Source: Streptomyces sp. WAC 04229 | GTDB taxonomy: Bacteria > Actinomycetota > Actinomycetes > Streptomycetales > Streptomycetaceae | Assembly: GCF_003947455.1 (NCBI RefSeq) | Contig: NZ_QHJH01000020.1 | Coordinates: 1-64,000 of the forward strand | Length of the DNA: 64,000 nt | Reading direction: 5' to 3' | Part shown: positions 17,182-25,773 of the stretch, piece after piece | Numbering within the stretch: position 1 is the stretch's first letter | How the letters are laid out: each line of letters starts with the position of its first letter | Position numbers and translations under genes: made by a program | Notes under the pieces: model-generated | The model's database searches: none | Told to the model about the DNA's origin: nothing | Seen by the model: the letters and a program-made list of their open reading frames with translations, nothing else

Positions 17182-17249
17182 AGCGAACTGGCTCGTTTCG
17201 GATGTTGCCAAGGGATTCATGCGGGCGCAGCCTGGACTCCGCGAGGCTT

Positions 17250-17263
17250 TGGGAGCGCTCCCA
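17250..17263. promoter_or_regulatory. CebR-type operator upstream of the LPMO gene
   Basis: TGGGAGCGCTCCCA is a perfect 14-bp palindrome 45 bases before the LPMO start codon. It is identical to the consensus known for CebR, the cellobiose/cellotriose-responsive repressor of Streptomyces. It implies repression until cello-oligosaccharides are present. Confidence 0.85.
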
Positions 17264-17307
17264 CTGGTGCGCCCCGTCTCCACTGTCCCCCCACGGAAGC
17301 AGGCAGC

Positions 17308-18006
17308 ATGACTTGTCATGATCACGGCAATCCAGTGAAGCCGGTGAGTCCGGTGAAACGGGCCCGCCGCACGACGACCCTCGCCCTCGGCGCCCTGACC
17401 GCGGTCCTCCTCACTCTGATCCCGTGGAGCGGCACCGCCTTCGCCCACGGCTCGGTCGTCGACCCCGCATCCCGCAACTACGGCTGCTGGGACCGCTGGG
17501 GCGACGACTTCCAGAACCCCGCCATGGCGCAGGAAGACCCCATGTGCTGGCAGGCATGGCAGGACGACCCCAACGCCATGTGGAACTGGAACGGTCTCTA
17601 CCGCAACGGCTCCGCCGGTGACTTCAGGGCCGTCGTCCCCGACGGTCAGCTGTGCAGCGGGGGCCGGACCGAGAGCGGACGCTACGACTCCCTGGACACC
17701 GTGGGCGCGTGGCGGACCACGGACGTCGCCGACGACTTCACCGTCAAGCTGCACGACCAGGCCGGCCACGGCGCCGACTACTTCCTGGTCTACGTCACCC
17801 GGCAGGGCTTCGACCCCGCCACGCAGGCCCTGACCTGGGGCGACCTCCAGCAGGTGGCGCGTACGGGCAGCTACGCACCCGGTCAGAACTACGAGATCCC
17901 GGTGAGTACGTCGGGCCTGAGCGGCCGGCACGTCGTCTACACCATCTGGCAGGCGTCGCACATGGACCAGACGTACTTCCTCTGCAGTGACGTGGACTTC
18001 GGCTGA
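17308..18006 (+). CDS. Lytic polysaccharide monooxygenase, AA10
   Basis: A 232-residue secreted copper enzyme. The signal peptide ends at ...SGTAFA|H, leaving His47 as residue 1 of the mature protein. His154 in the AGHGADYF segment provides the second histidine-brace ligand. The DYFLVYVTRQGFDPATQALT segment and paired cysteines are typical of AA10. It is single-domain, with no carbohydrate-binding module. AA10 enzymes cleave chitin or cellulose oxidatively. The CebR operator upstream argues for a cellulose-related role. It sits between the DUF1996 surface protein and a strong terminator, so it is monocistronic. Confidence 0.92.
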   Translation: MTCHDHGNPVKPVSPVKRARRTTTLALGALTAVLLTLIPWSGTAFAHGSVVDPASRNYGCWDRWGDDFQNPAMAQEDPMCWQAWQDDPNAMWNWNGLYRNGSAGDFRAVVPDGQLCSGGRTESGRYDSLDTVGAWRTTDVADDFTVKLHDQAGHGADYFLVYVTRQGFDPATQALTWGDLQQVARTGSYAPGQNYEIPVSTSGLSGRHVVYTIWQASHMDQTYFLCSDVDFG

Positions 18007-18031
18007 TCACGCCCCCCGCCGGTCCCCCCAC

Positions 18032-18067
18032 CCCCGCCGGACGCGGCGCGCGCCGCGTCCGGCGGGG
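18032..18067 (+). terminator. Terminator after the LPMO gene
   Basis: A perfect 36-bp palindrome (18-bp half-sites, CCCCGCCGGACGCGGCGC and its complement) starts 26 bases downstream of the LPMO stop codon. Confidence 0.7.
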
Positions 18068-18134
18068 ACACCGTGCGCCGCGGCCTTCCGCGCAGTGCTC
18101 CGCGGCCGTCCCGGAGTGCGGTATACGTCCGTAC

Positions 18135-19823
18135 ATGGACTACTACGACCTCGGTGTCCACGGCCGACCCGTGACCACCTCGTCGCCCGAGGCCCAGCGG
18201 TGGTTCGACCGCGGGCTGGTGTGGACGTACGCCTTCCACCACGAGGAGGCCGTCGCGTGCTTCGAGAGGGCGGTGGCGGCCGACCCGGACTGCGCCATGG
18301 CCCACTGGGGCATCGCCTACGCCCTCGGCCCCAACTACAACAAGCCCTGGGAGGCCTTCGACGCCGAGGAACTGACCCGGACCGTCGACCGCACCCACGC
18401 CGCCGTCGAACTCGCCCACGCCAAGGCGGGCCGGGCCACCCCCGTCGAACGCGCCCTCATCGGCGCCCTGCGTGCCCGCTACCCGCAGGCGCGCGCCGTC
18501 GAGGACTGCTCGGTCTGGAACCCGCCGTACGCCGACAGCATGCGCGCCGTCCACGACCTCGCCCCGGACGACCTCGACGTGGCCACCCTCTACGCCGACG
18601 CCCTGATGAACCTGACACCGTGGCAGCTGTGGGACCTGCGCACGGGGCTGCCCGCCGAGGGGGCCCGCACCCTCGCCGCGAAGGAGGTCCTCGACCGGGC
18701 CCTGGCCGCCGAAGGGGGACTCGAACACCCCGGTGTCGTGCACCTCTACATCCACCTGATGGAGATGTCACCGACCCCCGAGGCGGCCCTCTCCGTCGCC
18801 GACCGGCTGCGCGACCTGGTCCCCGACGCGGGACACCTGCTGCACATGCCGTCCCACCTCGAAGTGCTGTGCGGCGACTACCGGCGCGTCGTGTCGGACA
18901 ACAGCGCAGCCATCGCGGCCGACGAGAAGTACCGCGCGCGGGCCGGGGAGATGAACTTCTACACCCTCTACCGGACGCACAACTACCACTTCAGGATCTA
19001 CGGCGCGATGTTCCTGGGCCGGTACGACATCGCCCTCGACACCGCCGCCCGACTGGAGGCGTCCGTTCCCGAGGCACTGCTGCGCGTGCAGAGCCCGCCC
19101 ATGGCCGACTGGCTGGAGGGCTTCCTGGCCATGCGGGTGCACGTCCTGATCCGCTTCGGCCGCTGGGCCGACATCCTCGCCCTGCCGGTGCCGGCCGATC
19201 CGGGCCTGTACTGCGTGACCACCGCGATGCTGCACTACGCCCGCGGCGTCGCCCTCTCGGCCACCGGCCGCGTCGCCGAGGCGGAGGCCGAACGCGTCCT
19301 GTTCCGCGACGCGGTCGCCCGGGTGCCGGACTCCCGCATGCTGTTCAACAACACCTGCGCCGACATCCTCGCCATCGCCTCCGCCATGCTCGACGGCGAA
19401 CTGGAGTACCGCAAGGGCCACCACGCCGCCGCCTTCGCCGCCCTGGAACGCTCGATCGGCCTGGACGACAACCTCCCCTACGACGAGCCGTGGGGCTGGA
19501 TGCAGCCCACCCGGCACGCGTACGGCGCCCTGCTCCTGGAACAGGGCCGGGTCGCCGAGGCCGAGGCGGTCTACCGGGCCGACCTGGGCCTCGACGACAC
19601 CCTGCCCCGCGCCCTCCAGCACCCGGGCAACGTCTGGGCGCTGCACGGCCTCCACGAGTGCCTGGTGCGGCTGGACCGGGCGGGGGAGGCGCGGATCGTG
19701 GAGCGGCAGCTGAGGCTCGCCGCCGCCCTCGCGGACGTACCGGTCGAGGCGTCCTGCTTCTGCCGCCTCGACACCGCGCCGGCCCCCGGTGCGGCGGACG
19801 GCTGCTGCGCCACGGACCGGTGA
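18135..19823 (+). CDS. Tetratricopeptide repeat protein
   Basis: A 562-residue cytoplasmic protein built of helical TPR-like repeats. Early repeats are SSPEAQRWFDRGLVWTYAFH and EEAVACFERAVAADPDCAMA; a late one is YGALLLEQGRVAEAEAVYRA. No catalytic domain is seen. A C-terminal cluster of Cys residues (SCFCRLD, GCCATDR) could bind a metal. TPR proteins act as protein-binding scaffolds; the partner is unknown. It is a monocistronic gene on the plus strand with no signal peptide. Confidence 0.82.
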   Translation: MDYYDLGVHGRPVTTSSPEAQRWFDRGLVWTYAFHHEEAVACFERAVAADPDCAMAHWGIAYALGPNYNKPWEAFDAEELTRTVDRTHAAVELAHAKAGRATPVERALIGALRARYPQARAVEDCSVWNPPYADSMRAVHDLAPDDLDVATLYADALMNLTPWQLWDLRTGLPAEGARTLAAKEVLDRALAAEGGLEHPGVVHLYIHLMEMSPTPEAALSVADRLRDLVPDAGHLLHMPSHLEVLCGDYRRVVSDNSAAIAADEKYRARAGEMNFYTLYRTHNYHFRIYGAMFLGRYDIALDTAARLEASVPEALLRVQSPPMADWLEGFLAMRVHVLIRFGRWADILALPVPADPGLYCVTTAMLHYARGVALSATGRVAEAEAERVLFRDAVARVPDSRMLFNNTCADILAIASAMLDGELEYRKGHHAAAFAALERSIGLDDNLPYDEPWGWMQPTRHAYGALLLEQGRVAEAEAVYRADLGLDDTLPRALQHPGNVWALHGLHECLVRLDRAGEARIVERQLRLAAALADVPVEASCFCRLDTAPAPGAADGCCATDR

Positions 19824-20056
19824 CCGGGCCGGGAACGGGTCGGATGTCGACGCCGGAGTCCGCGGCGATGCCGGCGAGACCGGAGGCGCAACCCTGCCCG
19901 ACCGCACGGATCTTCCGTCCCCACTCTCGGCTTCGCTCGAGCGGGAGGTGCCCCCTTGGCGCCGTGCCGGTACGGCTCGCCGAAGACCATGGCGGTCTCG
20001 GTCGACGCGTCCTCGGACACTCCTTCGTCGTGCCGACTGCGTGTCCACCGTTTCAT
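19824..20056. other. Intergenic region without a convincing gene
   Basis: This is the first part of a 307-base gap. It contains CTCTCGGCTTCGCTCGAGCG (about 19924-19943), resembling a short palindrome that I recall as dispersed between Streptomyces genes. A short minus-strand reading frame (ETAMVFGEPYRHG) could be a gene remnant but has no support. Confidence 0.3.
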
Positions 20057-20070
20057 CTACAGAACTGTAG
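20057..20070. promoter_or_regulatory. BlaI-type operator candidate
   Basis: CTACAG-AA-CTGTAG is a dyad 60 bases upstream of the BlaI-family gene. BlaI/MecI repressors bind TACA/TGTA dyads, so this is a likely autoregulatory site. AT-rich bases beside it (AAATCAGGTTTCTATACGAT) may contain the promoter. Confidence 0.6.
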
Positions 20071-20130
20071 AAATCAGGTTTCTATACGATGGCCGTCGCA
20101 GAGAGCGACGACATCGGAAGGAGGCGGCCC

Positions 20131-20514
20131 GTGACGGATCACCGGCGATCGCGGCGGCGGGGCCAGGGCGAGCTGGAGGCCCTGGTGCTGACGGCGCTGC
20201 GCGAGGCGGAGGGGCCCGCGACCGCCGGCTGGGTGCAGGAGCGCCTGGGCGGCGACCTGGCCTACACCACGGTGATCACGATCCTGACCCGGCTGCTGGA
20301 GAAGGGCGCCGTCAGCCGCGAGCGGGCGGGCCGGTCCTTCGCCTGGACACCCGCGGACCAGGCCGGTCTGGCCGCGCGCAGGATGCGCAAGGTCCTGGAC
20401 GCCGAGAGCGACCGGGAGGCGGTGCTGGCCAGCTTCGTCACCGGCCTGGACCCGGACGACGAGCGGCTGCTGCGCGACCTGCTCGGGCACGCGCACGGCG
20501 CGGAGGACGGCTGA
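20131..20514 (+). CDS. BlaI/MecI-family transcriptional regulator
   Basis: A 127-residue winged-helix repressor (GELEALVLTALREAEGPATA, YTTVITILTRLLEKGAVSRE) with a C-terminal dimerisation helix pair. It pairs with the M56 membrane peptidase encoded seven bases downstream, as BlaI pairs with BlaR1. The GTG at 20131 is chosen because GGAAGGAGGC precedes it; an upstream ATG at 20089 is in frame but has no ribosome site. In actinomycetes these pairs may respond to cell-wall or copper stress; the inducer here is unknown. Confidence 0.88.
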   Translation: MTDHRRSRRRGQGELEALVLTALREAEGPATAGWVQERLGGDLAYTTVITILTRLLEKGAVSRERAGRSFAWTPADQAGLAARRMRKVLDAESDREAVLASFVTGLDPDDERLLRDLLGHAHGAEDG

Positions 20515-20521
20515 CACCGCC

Positions 20522-21454
20522 ATGGGGGTCTTCGTCTTCCTGCCACTGGTCCTGCCTCTGACGGCATGGCCCGTCGCCCGGCTGGCCGAGCAGCGTCTGC
20601 ACCCGCGCACCGCGACCAGGCTGCTCACCGCCGTCGCCGCCGTGATGGCGCTGTGCAGCACCGTGTGCCTGGCGCTGGTGATGGTGGTCGGCACCGCGCA
20701 ACTGCCCGGCAACCCGCTGCCGGACGGCTGGTCGGACCCCGAGGTGCGGGCGGCGGTGCCCTACGACGAGGTCGTCGGCAAGGCGGCGATTCCCGCACTG
20801 TGCGCCGTGCTCCTGGTCTCGGTCCGGGCGCTGTGGCGGCACGGCCGGGTGCGCCGCCGGGCCCACCGCGCCCTCGCCGGACTGCGGGGTACCGCCGTGG
20901 CCGTACTGCCGGACGACGTGCCCTACGCGTACGCGCTGCCCGGCGGAGGCCGGGGCCGGGTGGTGGTCACCACCGCGCTGCTCGACTGCCTCGAACCGGC
21001 CGAGCGGCGCGCGCTGTTCGCCCACGAGCGGGCCCACCTCGCCGCCCGCCACCACCGCTTCCTGCTGGCCGTCCGGCTCGCCGCGCTAGCCAACCCGTTC
21101 CTGCGCCCCCTGCGCACCGCCGTCTCCTACACGGCCGAACGCTGGGCCGACGAGGCGGCCGCGAAGGTGGTCGGCGACCGTCGCGCCGTGGCGACCGCGA
21201 TCGGCAAGGCCGCCCTCGTCTCCCGGGGCACCCCGGTCGCGACCCTGGCCGGCCTCGCGGCGCCCGGACCCGTGCCGCGCCGGGTGGCGGCCCTGCTGGG
21301 TCCCGCGCCCGCCGTCCGCACCTGGCCCTCCCTGTTCACCTCGGTGGGACTGGCCGCGTGGGCCGCGGCCGCCGGAACGGCCGTGTCGGCGATGTCGTCG
21401 GCGAACTCCGCCGTCACCATGTTCCTCATCCTGCGGGCCGCCACCCCGCTCTGA
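20522..21454 (+). CDS. M56 family membrane metallopeptidase (BlaR1-like)
   Basis: A 310-residue membrane protein. Helices lie at about 1-20, 35-58 and 85-105. The zinc motif HERAH (168-172) and a downstream YTAERWADEAA with the third ligand follow. There is a final transmembrane segment at about 275-300. It has no penicillin-binding sensor domain like that of BlaR1, so it is a minimal signalling protease. It presumably cleaves the BlaI-type repressor or another partner after a membrane signal. It is cotranscribed with the regulator gene. Confidence 0.87.
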   Translation: MGVFVFLPLVLPLTAWPVARLAEQRLHPRTATRLLTAVAAVMALCSTVCLALVMVVGTAQLPGNPLPDGWSDPEVRAAVPYDEVVGKAAIPALCAVLLVSVRALWRHGRVRRRAHRALAGLRGTAVAVLPDDVPYAYALPGGGRGRVVVTTALLDCLEPAERRALFAHERAHLAARHHRFLLAVRLAALANPFLRPLRTAVSYTAERWADEAAAKVVGDRRAVATAIGKAALVSRGTPVATLAGLAAPGPVPRRVAALLGPAPAVRTWPSLFTSVGLAAWAAAAGTAVSAMSSANSAVTMFLILRAATPL

Positions 21455-21542
21455 GTCCCCGTCACGTCGACGGCGTTCTCCGGGGGACAGCCCGTGGTCG
21501 CAGAGGTGCCCGAGAAACTTCCCCGCTCGATCGAATGACCGG

Positions 21543-21571
21543 CCAATCCGGAAGCCGCCCTGCTCCGGATT
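21543..21571 (+). promoter_or_regulatory. SigK-like promoter of the fasciclin gene
   Basis: CCAATCCG (21543-21550), 14 bases, then CCGGATT (21565-21571). The same pair with the same spacing precedes the SigK-like sigma gene on the minus strand (30930-30902). Mycobacterial SigK promoters have a CCATCC/CCGAAT-like consensus. The leader to the ATG at 21790 would be about 210 bases. The rest of 21455-21789 contains no gene. Confidence 0.6.
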
Positions 21572-21789
21572 CCCCGTGTGAGGAAAGAACCGGGACCACA
21601 CCGACAGCGGACCGCCCGCCTGCGTTCCCTGCCTGCGATACGCAGGGCGGCTCGGCCTCCACACGTATAGGAACCGCCCGACGGGCGGACAGCTCACCGA
21701 GCGGACCACCGCTCCACCCCGACGCGCTCCACGTTCCACACCACTACATCAGCGCTGCCTCAGTGCTGCCGATTTGCAGGGAGACATCC

Positions 21790-22449
21790 ATGAACGCCCG
21801 TATCCGTCGTTCCGCCGTCGCAGTCGTCGCGGCCGCCCTCCTGCCCCTGTCGCTGGCCGCCTGTTCCGACGACGGAGACAGCGGCTCCTCGGACTCCGCG
21901 CAGGCCGAGTCCTCGGCCCCCGCGGCCACCGACGAGCAGTCCGAGGACACCTCGGGCGGCATGTCCGGCGCCGACGAGCCGTTCGGTCCGGCCTGCTCCA
22001 CCGTGCCGAAGGAGGGCGCCGGTTCGTTCGACGGCATGGCGAAGGACCCGGTCGCCACCGCCGCCTCGAACAACCCGGCCCTGTCCACGCTGGTGTCGGC
22101 GGTGAAGAAGGCCGGTCTGGTCGACACCCTCAACAACGCCCAGAACATCACGGTTTTCGCGCCGACCAACGACGCCTTCGCCAAGATTCCGAAGGCCGAC
22201 CTGGACAAGGTCCTCAACGACAAGGCGATGCTCACCGACATCCTGACCTACCACGTCGTGGGCCAGAAGCTCGCCCCCAAGGACCTGGAGAACGGCTCCT
22301 TCGACACCCTGCAGAAGTCCAAGCTCACCACCTCCGGCTCGGACGGGGCCTACAAGGTCAACGACTCCGCCAACGTGGTCTGCGGCCACGTCAAGACCGC
22401 CAACGCCAACGTCTACATCATCGACAGCGTCCTGATGCCCGAGAGCTGA
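21790..22449 (+). CDS. Fasciclin-domain lipoprotein
   Basis: A 219-residue lipoprotein. The signal peptide carries the lipobox LSLAAC with Cys25. A Ser/Asp/Glu-rich linker follows, then one FAS1 domain at about 85-217 with the H1 box (NITVFAPTNDAFAKIP), the central YH motif (LTDILTYHVV) and the H2 box (NANVYIIDSVLMP). FAS1 domains mediate adhesion; the closest functional analogues are the mycobacterial MPT70/MPT83 proteins controlled by SigK. The shared promoter motif suggests control by the SigK-like factor encoded 9 kb away. The ribosome site is AGGGAGA. Confidence 0.9.
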   Translation: MNARIRRSAVAVVAAALLPLSLAACSDDGDSGSSDSAQAESSAPAATDEQSEDTSGGMSGADEPFGPACSTVPKEGAGSFDGMAKDPVATAASNNPALSTLVSAVKKAGLVDTLNNAQNITVFAPTNDAFAKIPKADLDKVLNDKAMLTDILTYHVVGQKLAPKDLENGSFDTLQKSKLTTSGSDGAYKVNDSANVVCGHVKTANANVYIIDSVLMPES

Positions 22450-22515
22450 CGCGGTCGGGCGCGTCGGCGCCGGGGGCGGGTGAGGCAGCCGCCCGCCCCC
22501 CGACGGCGCGAGGAC

Positions 22516-22700
22516 CCTGTGGTAGCTTGCGGAAGCCAGTCGAACCCACCTGGTGGGTCAGGGAATCCGGTGCGAATCCGGAGCTGACGCGCAGCGGTGA
22601 GGGTGACGGGCGGGACACGGGCCACTGGGCGGCGCAGGCCGCCCGGGAAGGCGTCCCGCCCGGTCGATCCCGAGTCCGAAGACCTGCTGGCACCCGCGCC
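22516..22700 (+). ncRNA. Cobalamin riboswitch
   Basis: The core elements of the cobalamin riboswitch are present in order: a GGTAGC-containing P1/P2 region (22521-22526), GGGAATCCGGTGCGAATCCG (22561-22580), GCTGACGCGCAGCGGTGA (22583-22600) and the closing CGAGTCCGAAGACCTGCTGG (22671-22690). A hairpin at 22702-22726 (CGTACGG with CCGTACG) may be the expression platform. It precedes the BtuF-type gene and should shut off the operon when cobalamin is plentiful. Confidence 0.93.
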
Positions 22701-22768
22701 CCGTACGGCGCGGGACGCACCGTACGAACGGGCTTCGCGTACGAGCCCTCGACGCCAGAGGATCCCCC

Positions 22769-23857
22769 TTGCCCGCCTCCTCGCGCGCATCGCGCCCCGT
22801 CGGCTTCCGACGCCTCCCCGCCCCCCGCCGCGCCGTCCGCGGCCTGGTGCCGCTCCTGGCCGGCGCCCTGCTGGCCGCCGGCTGCGGCTCCGGGACGGAC
22901 ACCGGGGGCGACTCCGCCGCGCCGGACACGGCCGGCTACCCGCGCACCGTCCGTGACTGCGGCCGCGAGGTCGAGGTCGACGCACCCCCGCAGCGAGCGG
23001 TCTCCCTCAACCAGGGAACCACCGAGATCCTGCTCTCCCTCGGCCTGGCCGACCGCATGGCGGGCACCGCCACGTGGACCGACCCGGTGATGAAGGGGCT
23101 GGAGAAGGCGAACGCGGGTGTGCCCCGGCTCGCCGACGACATGCCGTCCTTCGAGACGGTCCTGGACGCCGAACCCGACTTCGTCGCCGCCTCCTTCGCC
23201 TCCACCCTCGGCACCGGGGGAGTGGCCACCCCCGAGCAGTTCGGCGAACTCGGCGTGCCGGCCTACCTCTCCCCGTCCGACTGCGTCGGCAAGGACAACA
23301 GCGGCGACGGCGACGGCGTCCGCAGCGAGCCCTTCACCATGGACACCGTCTACCGCGAGGTCCGCGACCTGGCCCGGCTGTTCGACGTCGAGGAACGCGG
23401 CGAGAAGCTGGTCGCCGACCTGAAGTCCCGGGTGGAGAAGGCGACGTCCGGCGTCGACGCCTCCGACGCCACCCTCATGTACTGGTTCGCCAACTCCACG
23501 TCGCCCTACATGGGCGGCTGCTGCGGCGCCCCCGGCGTCATGACCCGCGAGGTCGGGGCGAAGAACGCCATGGACGACACCCACGACGAATGGCCGCAGG
23601 TCGGCTGGGAGACCGTCGCCGACCGCGACCCCGACGTCCTCGTCCTCGGCGACCTCACCCGCAAGTCGCAGACGGCCGAGACCGCCGCGAAGAAGATCGA
23701 GTTCCTGGAGTCCGACCCGGTCACCCGGAACATGACCGCCGTCCGCGAGAAGCGGTACGTCCTGCTCAGCGGTCAGGCCATGAACCCCACCATCCGCACC
23801 GTCGAGGGCGTCGAACAGGTGGCGGCCGCGCTGCGCGAGTACGGCCTCACCAAGTGA
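22769..23857 (+). CDS. btuF: Cobalamin ABC transporter substrate-binding lipoprotein
   Basis: A 362-residue binding protein of the BtuF/FhuD helical-backbone family. A signal peptide ends in a lipobox (LLAAGC). The core shows AVSLNQGTTEILLSLGLADR and a C-terminal VEGVEQVAAALREYG helix. The start is TTG at 22769, with AGAGGA upstream. The riboswitch immediately upstream identifies the ligand as cobalamin or a corrinoid rather than a siderophore. The stop overlaps the permease start as GTGA. Confidence 0.88.
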   Translation: MPASSRASRPVGFRRLPAPRRAVRGLVPLLAGALLAAGCGSGTDTGGDSAAPDTAGYPRTVRDCGREVEVDAPPQRAVSLNQGTTEILLSLGLADRMAGTATWTDPVMKGLEKANAGVPRLADDMPSFETVLDAEPDFVAASFASTLGTGGVATPEQFGELGVPAYLSPSDCVGKDNSGDGDGVRSEPFTMDTVYREVRDLARLFDVEERGEKLVADLKSRVEKATSGVDASDATLMYWFANSTSPYMGGCCGAPGVMTREVGAKNAMDDTHDEWPQVGWETVADRDPDVLVLGDLTRKSQTAETAAKKIEFLESDPVTRNMTAVREKRYVLLSGQAMNPTIRTVEGVEQVAAALREYGLTK

Positions 23858-24984
23858 CGTCCGCGAGCCGGGCGGCGTCCGAGGACGGGGCGACCTCCAA
23901 GGACCGAACGTCGTCCGAGGACCGGGCCGCGCCCGGGGAGCGGTCGCCCTCCGGCATACCCACGGCCGGCCGCCGTGCCTACCCCCTGTGGGCGCTGACC
24001 GGCGTCGTCGCCCTGTGCGCCTCCGTGGCCGTCGCCGTCACCATCGGACCGGCGGACATCGGCGTGGCCGACGTGTGGTCCGTGATCGTCGCCCACCTCG
24101 GCGCGGGCCCCGCCGCCGACGTCACCCCCATCCGCGACGGCATCGTCTGGGACCTGCGGCTGCCCCGGACCCTGCTCGCCGCGGTGTGCGGCGCCGGACT
24201 CGCCGTGTGCGGCGCCGTCCTCCAGTCCCTGCTGCGCAACCCGCTCGCCGACCCCTTCGTGCTCGGCGTCTCCTCCGGTGCCTCGACCGGCGCCGTCCTG
24301 GTCGTCGTACTCGGCGTGGGCGGCGGCGCGCTGTCCGTCCCCGGCGGGGCGTTCCTCGGCGCGGTGTGCTCCTTCGCGCTGGTGATGCTGCTCAGCCACA
24401 GCCTCGGCGGCACCCCGGACCGGGTGGTCCTCGCGGGCGTGGCGGCGATGCAGCTGTTCTCCTCGCTCACCTCCTTCGTGGTGATGACCGCGGCCGACTC
24501 CGAGACCACCCGCGGGGTGCTCTTCTGGCTGCTCGGCTCGCTCGGCGGGGCCGGCTGGACGGACGTGTGGACCGGTACCGCGGTCCTGCTGCTGGTCCTC
24601 GCCGTGTGCCTCGGCCACGGCAGGACGCTGGACGCCTTCGCCTTCGGCCAGGACGCCGCGGCCACCCTCGGCGTCCACGTGGCCCGCACCCGGCTGGTCC
24701 TGCTGTGCGCCACGGCCCTGCTCACCGCCGCCCTGGTCGCCTCGGCCGGTGCCATCGGCTTCGTCGGACTTGTGCTGCCGCACGCCGTGCGGGCGCTGAC
24801 CGGTCCCGGGCACGCCCGCCTCCTGCCGGTCTGCGCCCTCGCCGGAGCCGTGTTCCTGGTGTGGGTCGACACCCTGGCCCGAACCGTCCTCGCCCCCAAG
24901 GAGGTCCCGGTGGGCGTGGTGACCTCGCTGATCGGCGTACCCGCCTTCGTCCTCGTCCTGTACCGCACCCGGAGGGCACGGTGA
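23854..24984 (+). CDS. btuC: Cobalamin ABC transporter permease (BtuC/FecCD family)
   Basis: A 376-residue permease. After a charged, disordered N-terminus of about 45 residues come some ten transmembrane helices with the FecCD signatures (LRLPRTLLAAVCGAGLAVCG, LLRNPLADPFVLGVSSGAS, AGAIGFVGLVLPHAVRAL). It transports corrinoid with BtuF and BtuD. The GTG start overlaps the btuF TGA, and its own stop overlaps the btuD start. Confidence 0.9.
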   Translation: MTSASRAASEDGATSKDRTSSEDRAAPGERSPSGIPTAGRRAYPLWALTGVVALCASVAVAVTIGPADIGVADVWSVIVAHLGAGPAADVTPIRDGIVWDLRLPRTLLAAVCGAGLAVCGAVLQSLLRNPLADPFVLGVSSGASTGAVLVVVLGVGGGALSVPGGAFLGAVCSFALVMLLSHSLGGTPDRVVLAGVAAMQLFSSLTSFVVMTAADSETTRGVLFWLLGSLGGAGWTDVWTGTAVLLLVLAVCLGHGRTLDAFAFGQDAAATLGVHVARTRLVLLCATALLTAALVASAGAIGFVGLVLPHAVRALTGPGHARLLPVCALAGAVFLVWVDTLARTVLAPKEVPVGVVTSLIGVPAFVLVLYRTRRAR

Positions 24985-25754
24985 CGCTGAGCGCCGAGCG
25001 GGTCTCCCGCGCCGCCGGGGGGCGGCTGATCCTGGACGGCGTCGACCTCAGCCCGCGGCCCGGCGCCATGACCGGCCTGCTCGGCCCCAACGGGTCCGGT
25101 AAGTCGACCCTGTTGCGGCTGCTGGCCGGCGTGCTCGCCCCCACCTCCGGCGTCGTCGCCCTGGACGGCCGCCCGCTGGACCGGATGGGCCGCCGCGCCG
25201 TCGCCCGGCGCGTGGCCGTCGTGGAACAGCAGGCGGACACGCTGGTGGAGGTGTCGGTCCGCGACGTCGTCCGGCTCGGCCGGATCCCGCACCGCCGCGC
25301 CTGGACACCGGCGTCGGCGGCCGACGAGGAGGTGGTCGCGGACGCCCTCGCGCGCACCGGTCTCACCGGGCAGGCCGACCGGCTCTGGCACACCCTCTCC
25401 GGCGGCGAACGCCAACGCGTCCAGATCGCCCGCGCCCTGGCCCAGCAGCCACGCGAACTCCTGCTGGACGAACCCACCAACCACCTCGACATCCAGCACC
25501 AGCTGGACGTGCTGGCCCTCGTCGTCGCCCTGCCCGTCACCAGTGTCGTCGCCCTGCACGACCTCAACCTCGCCGCGATGTACTGCGACCACCTCGTCGT
25601 GCTCTCCGAGGGACGTGTCGTGGCCCACGGCGAACCGGCGGAGGTCCTCACCGCCGCCCTGGTCGCGGAGGTCTACGGCGTCCACGCCGAGGTCACCCGC
25701 ACCGGCCCCGACGACCGCCCGCACGTCCGTTTCCTGGGCACGCTGAGGGGGTAG
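24981..25754 (+). CDS. btuD: Cobalamin ABC transporter ATP-binding protein
   Basis: A 257-residue ATPase of the FecE/BtuD type. Walker A is GPNGSGKST, the ABC signature is LSGGERQRVQIARAL, and Walker B is LLLDEPTNHLD. The H-loop His lies in VVALHDLNLA. It powers BtuC transport. The GTG start overlaps the btuC stop as GTGA. It is the last gene of the riboswitch operon; only 19 bases separate it from the convergent LysR gene. Confidence 0.92.
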   Translation: MTLSAERVSRAAGGRLILDGVDLSPRPGAMTGLLGPNGSGKSTLLRLLAGVLAPTSGVVALDGRPLDRMGRRAVARRVAVVEQQADTLVEVSVRDVVRLGRIPHRRAWTPASAADEEVVADALARTGLTGQADRLWHTLSGGERQRVQIARALAQQPRELLLDEPTNHLDIQHQLDVLALVVALPVTSVVALHDLNLAAMYCDHLVVLSEGRVVAHGEPAEVLTAALVAEVYGVHAEVTRTGPDDRPHVRFLGTLRG

Positions 25755-25773
25755 CGGCCGCGCCGCCCGCGCA

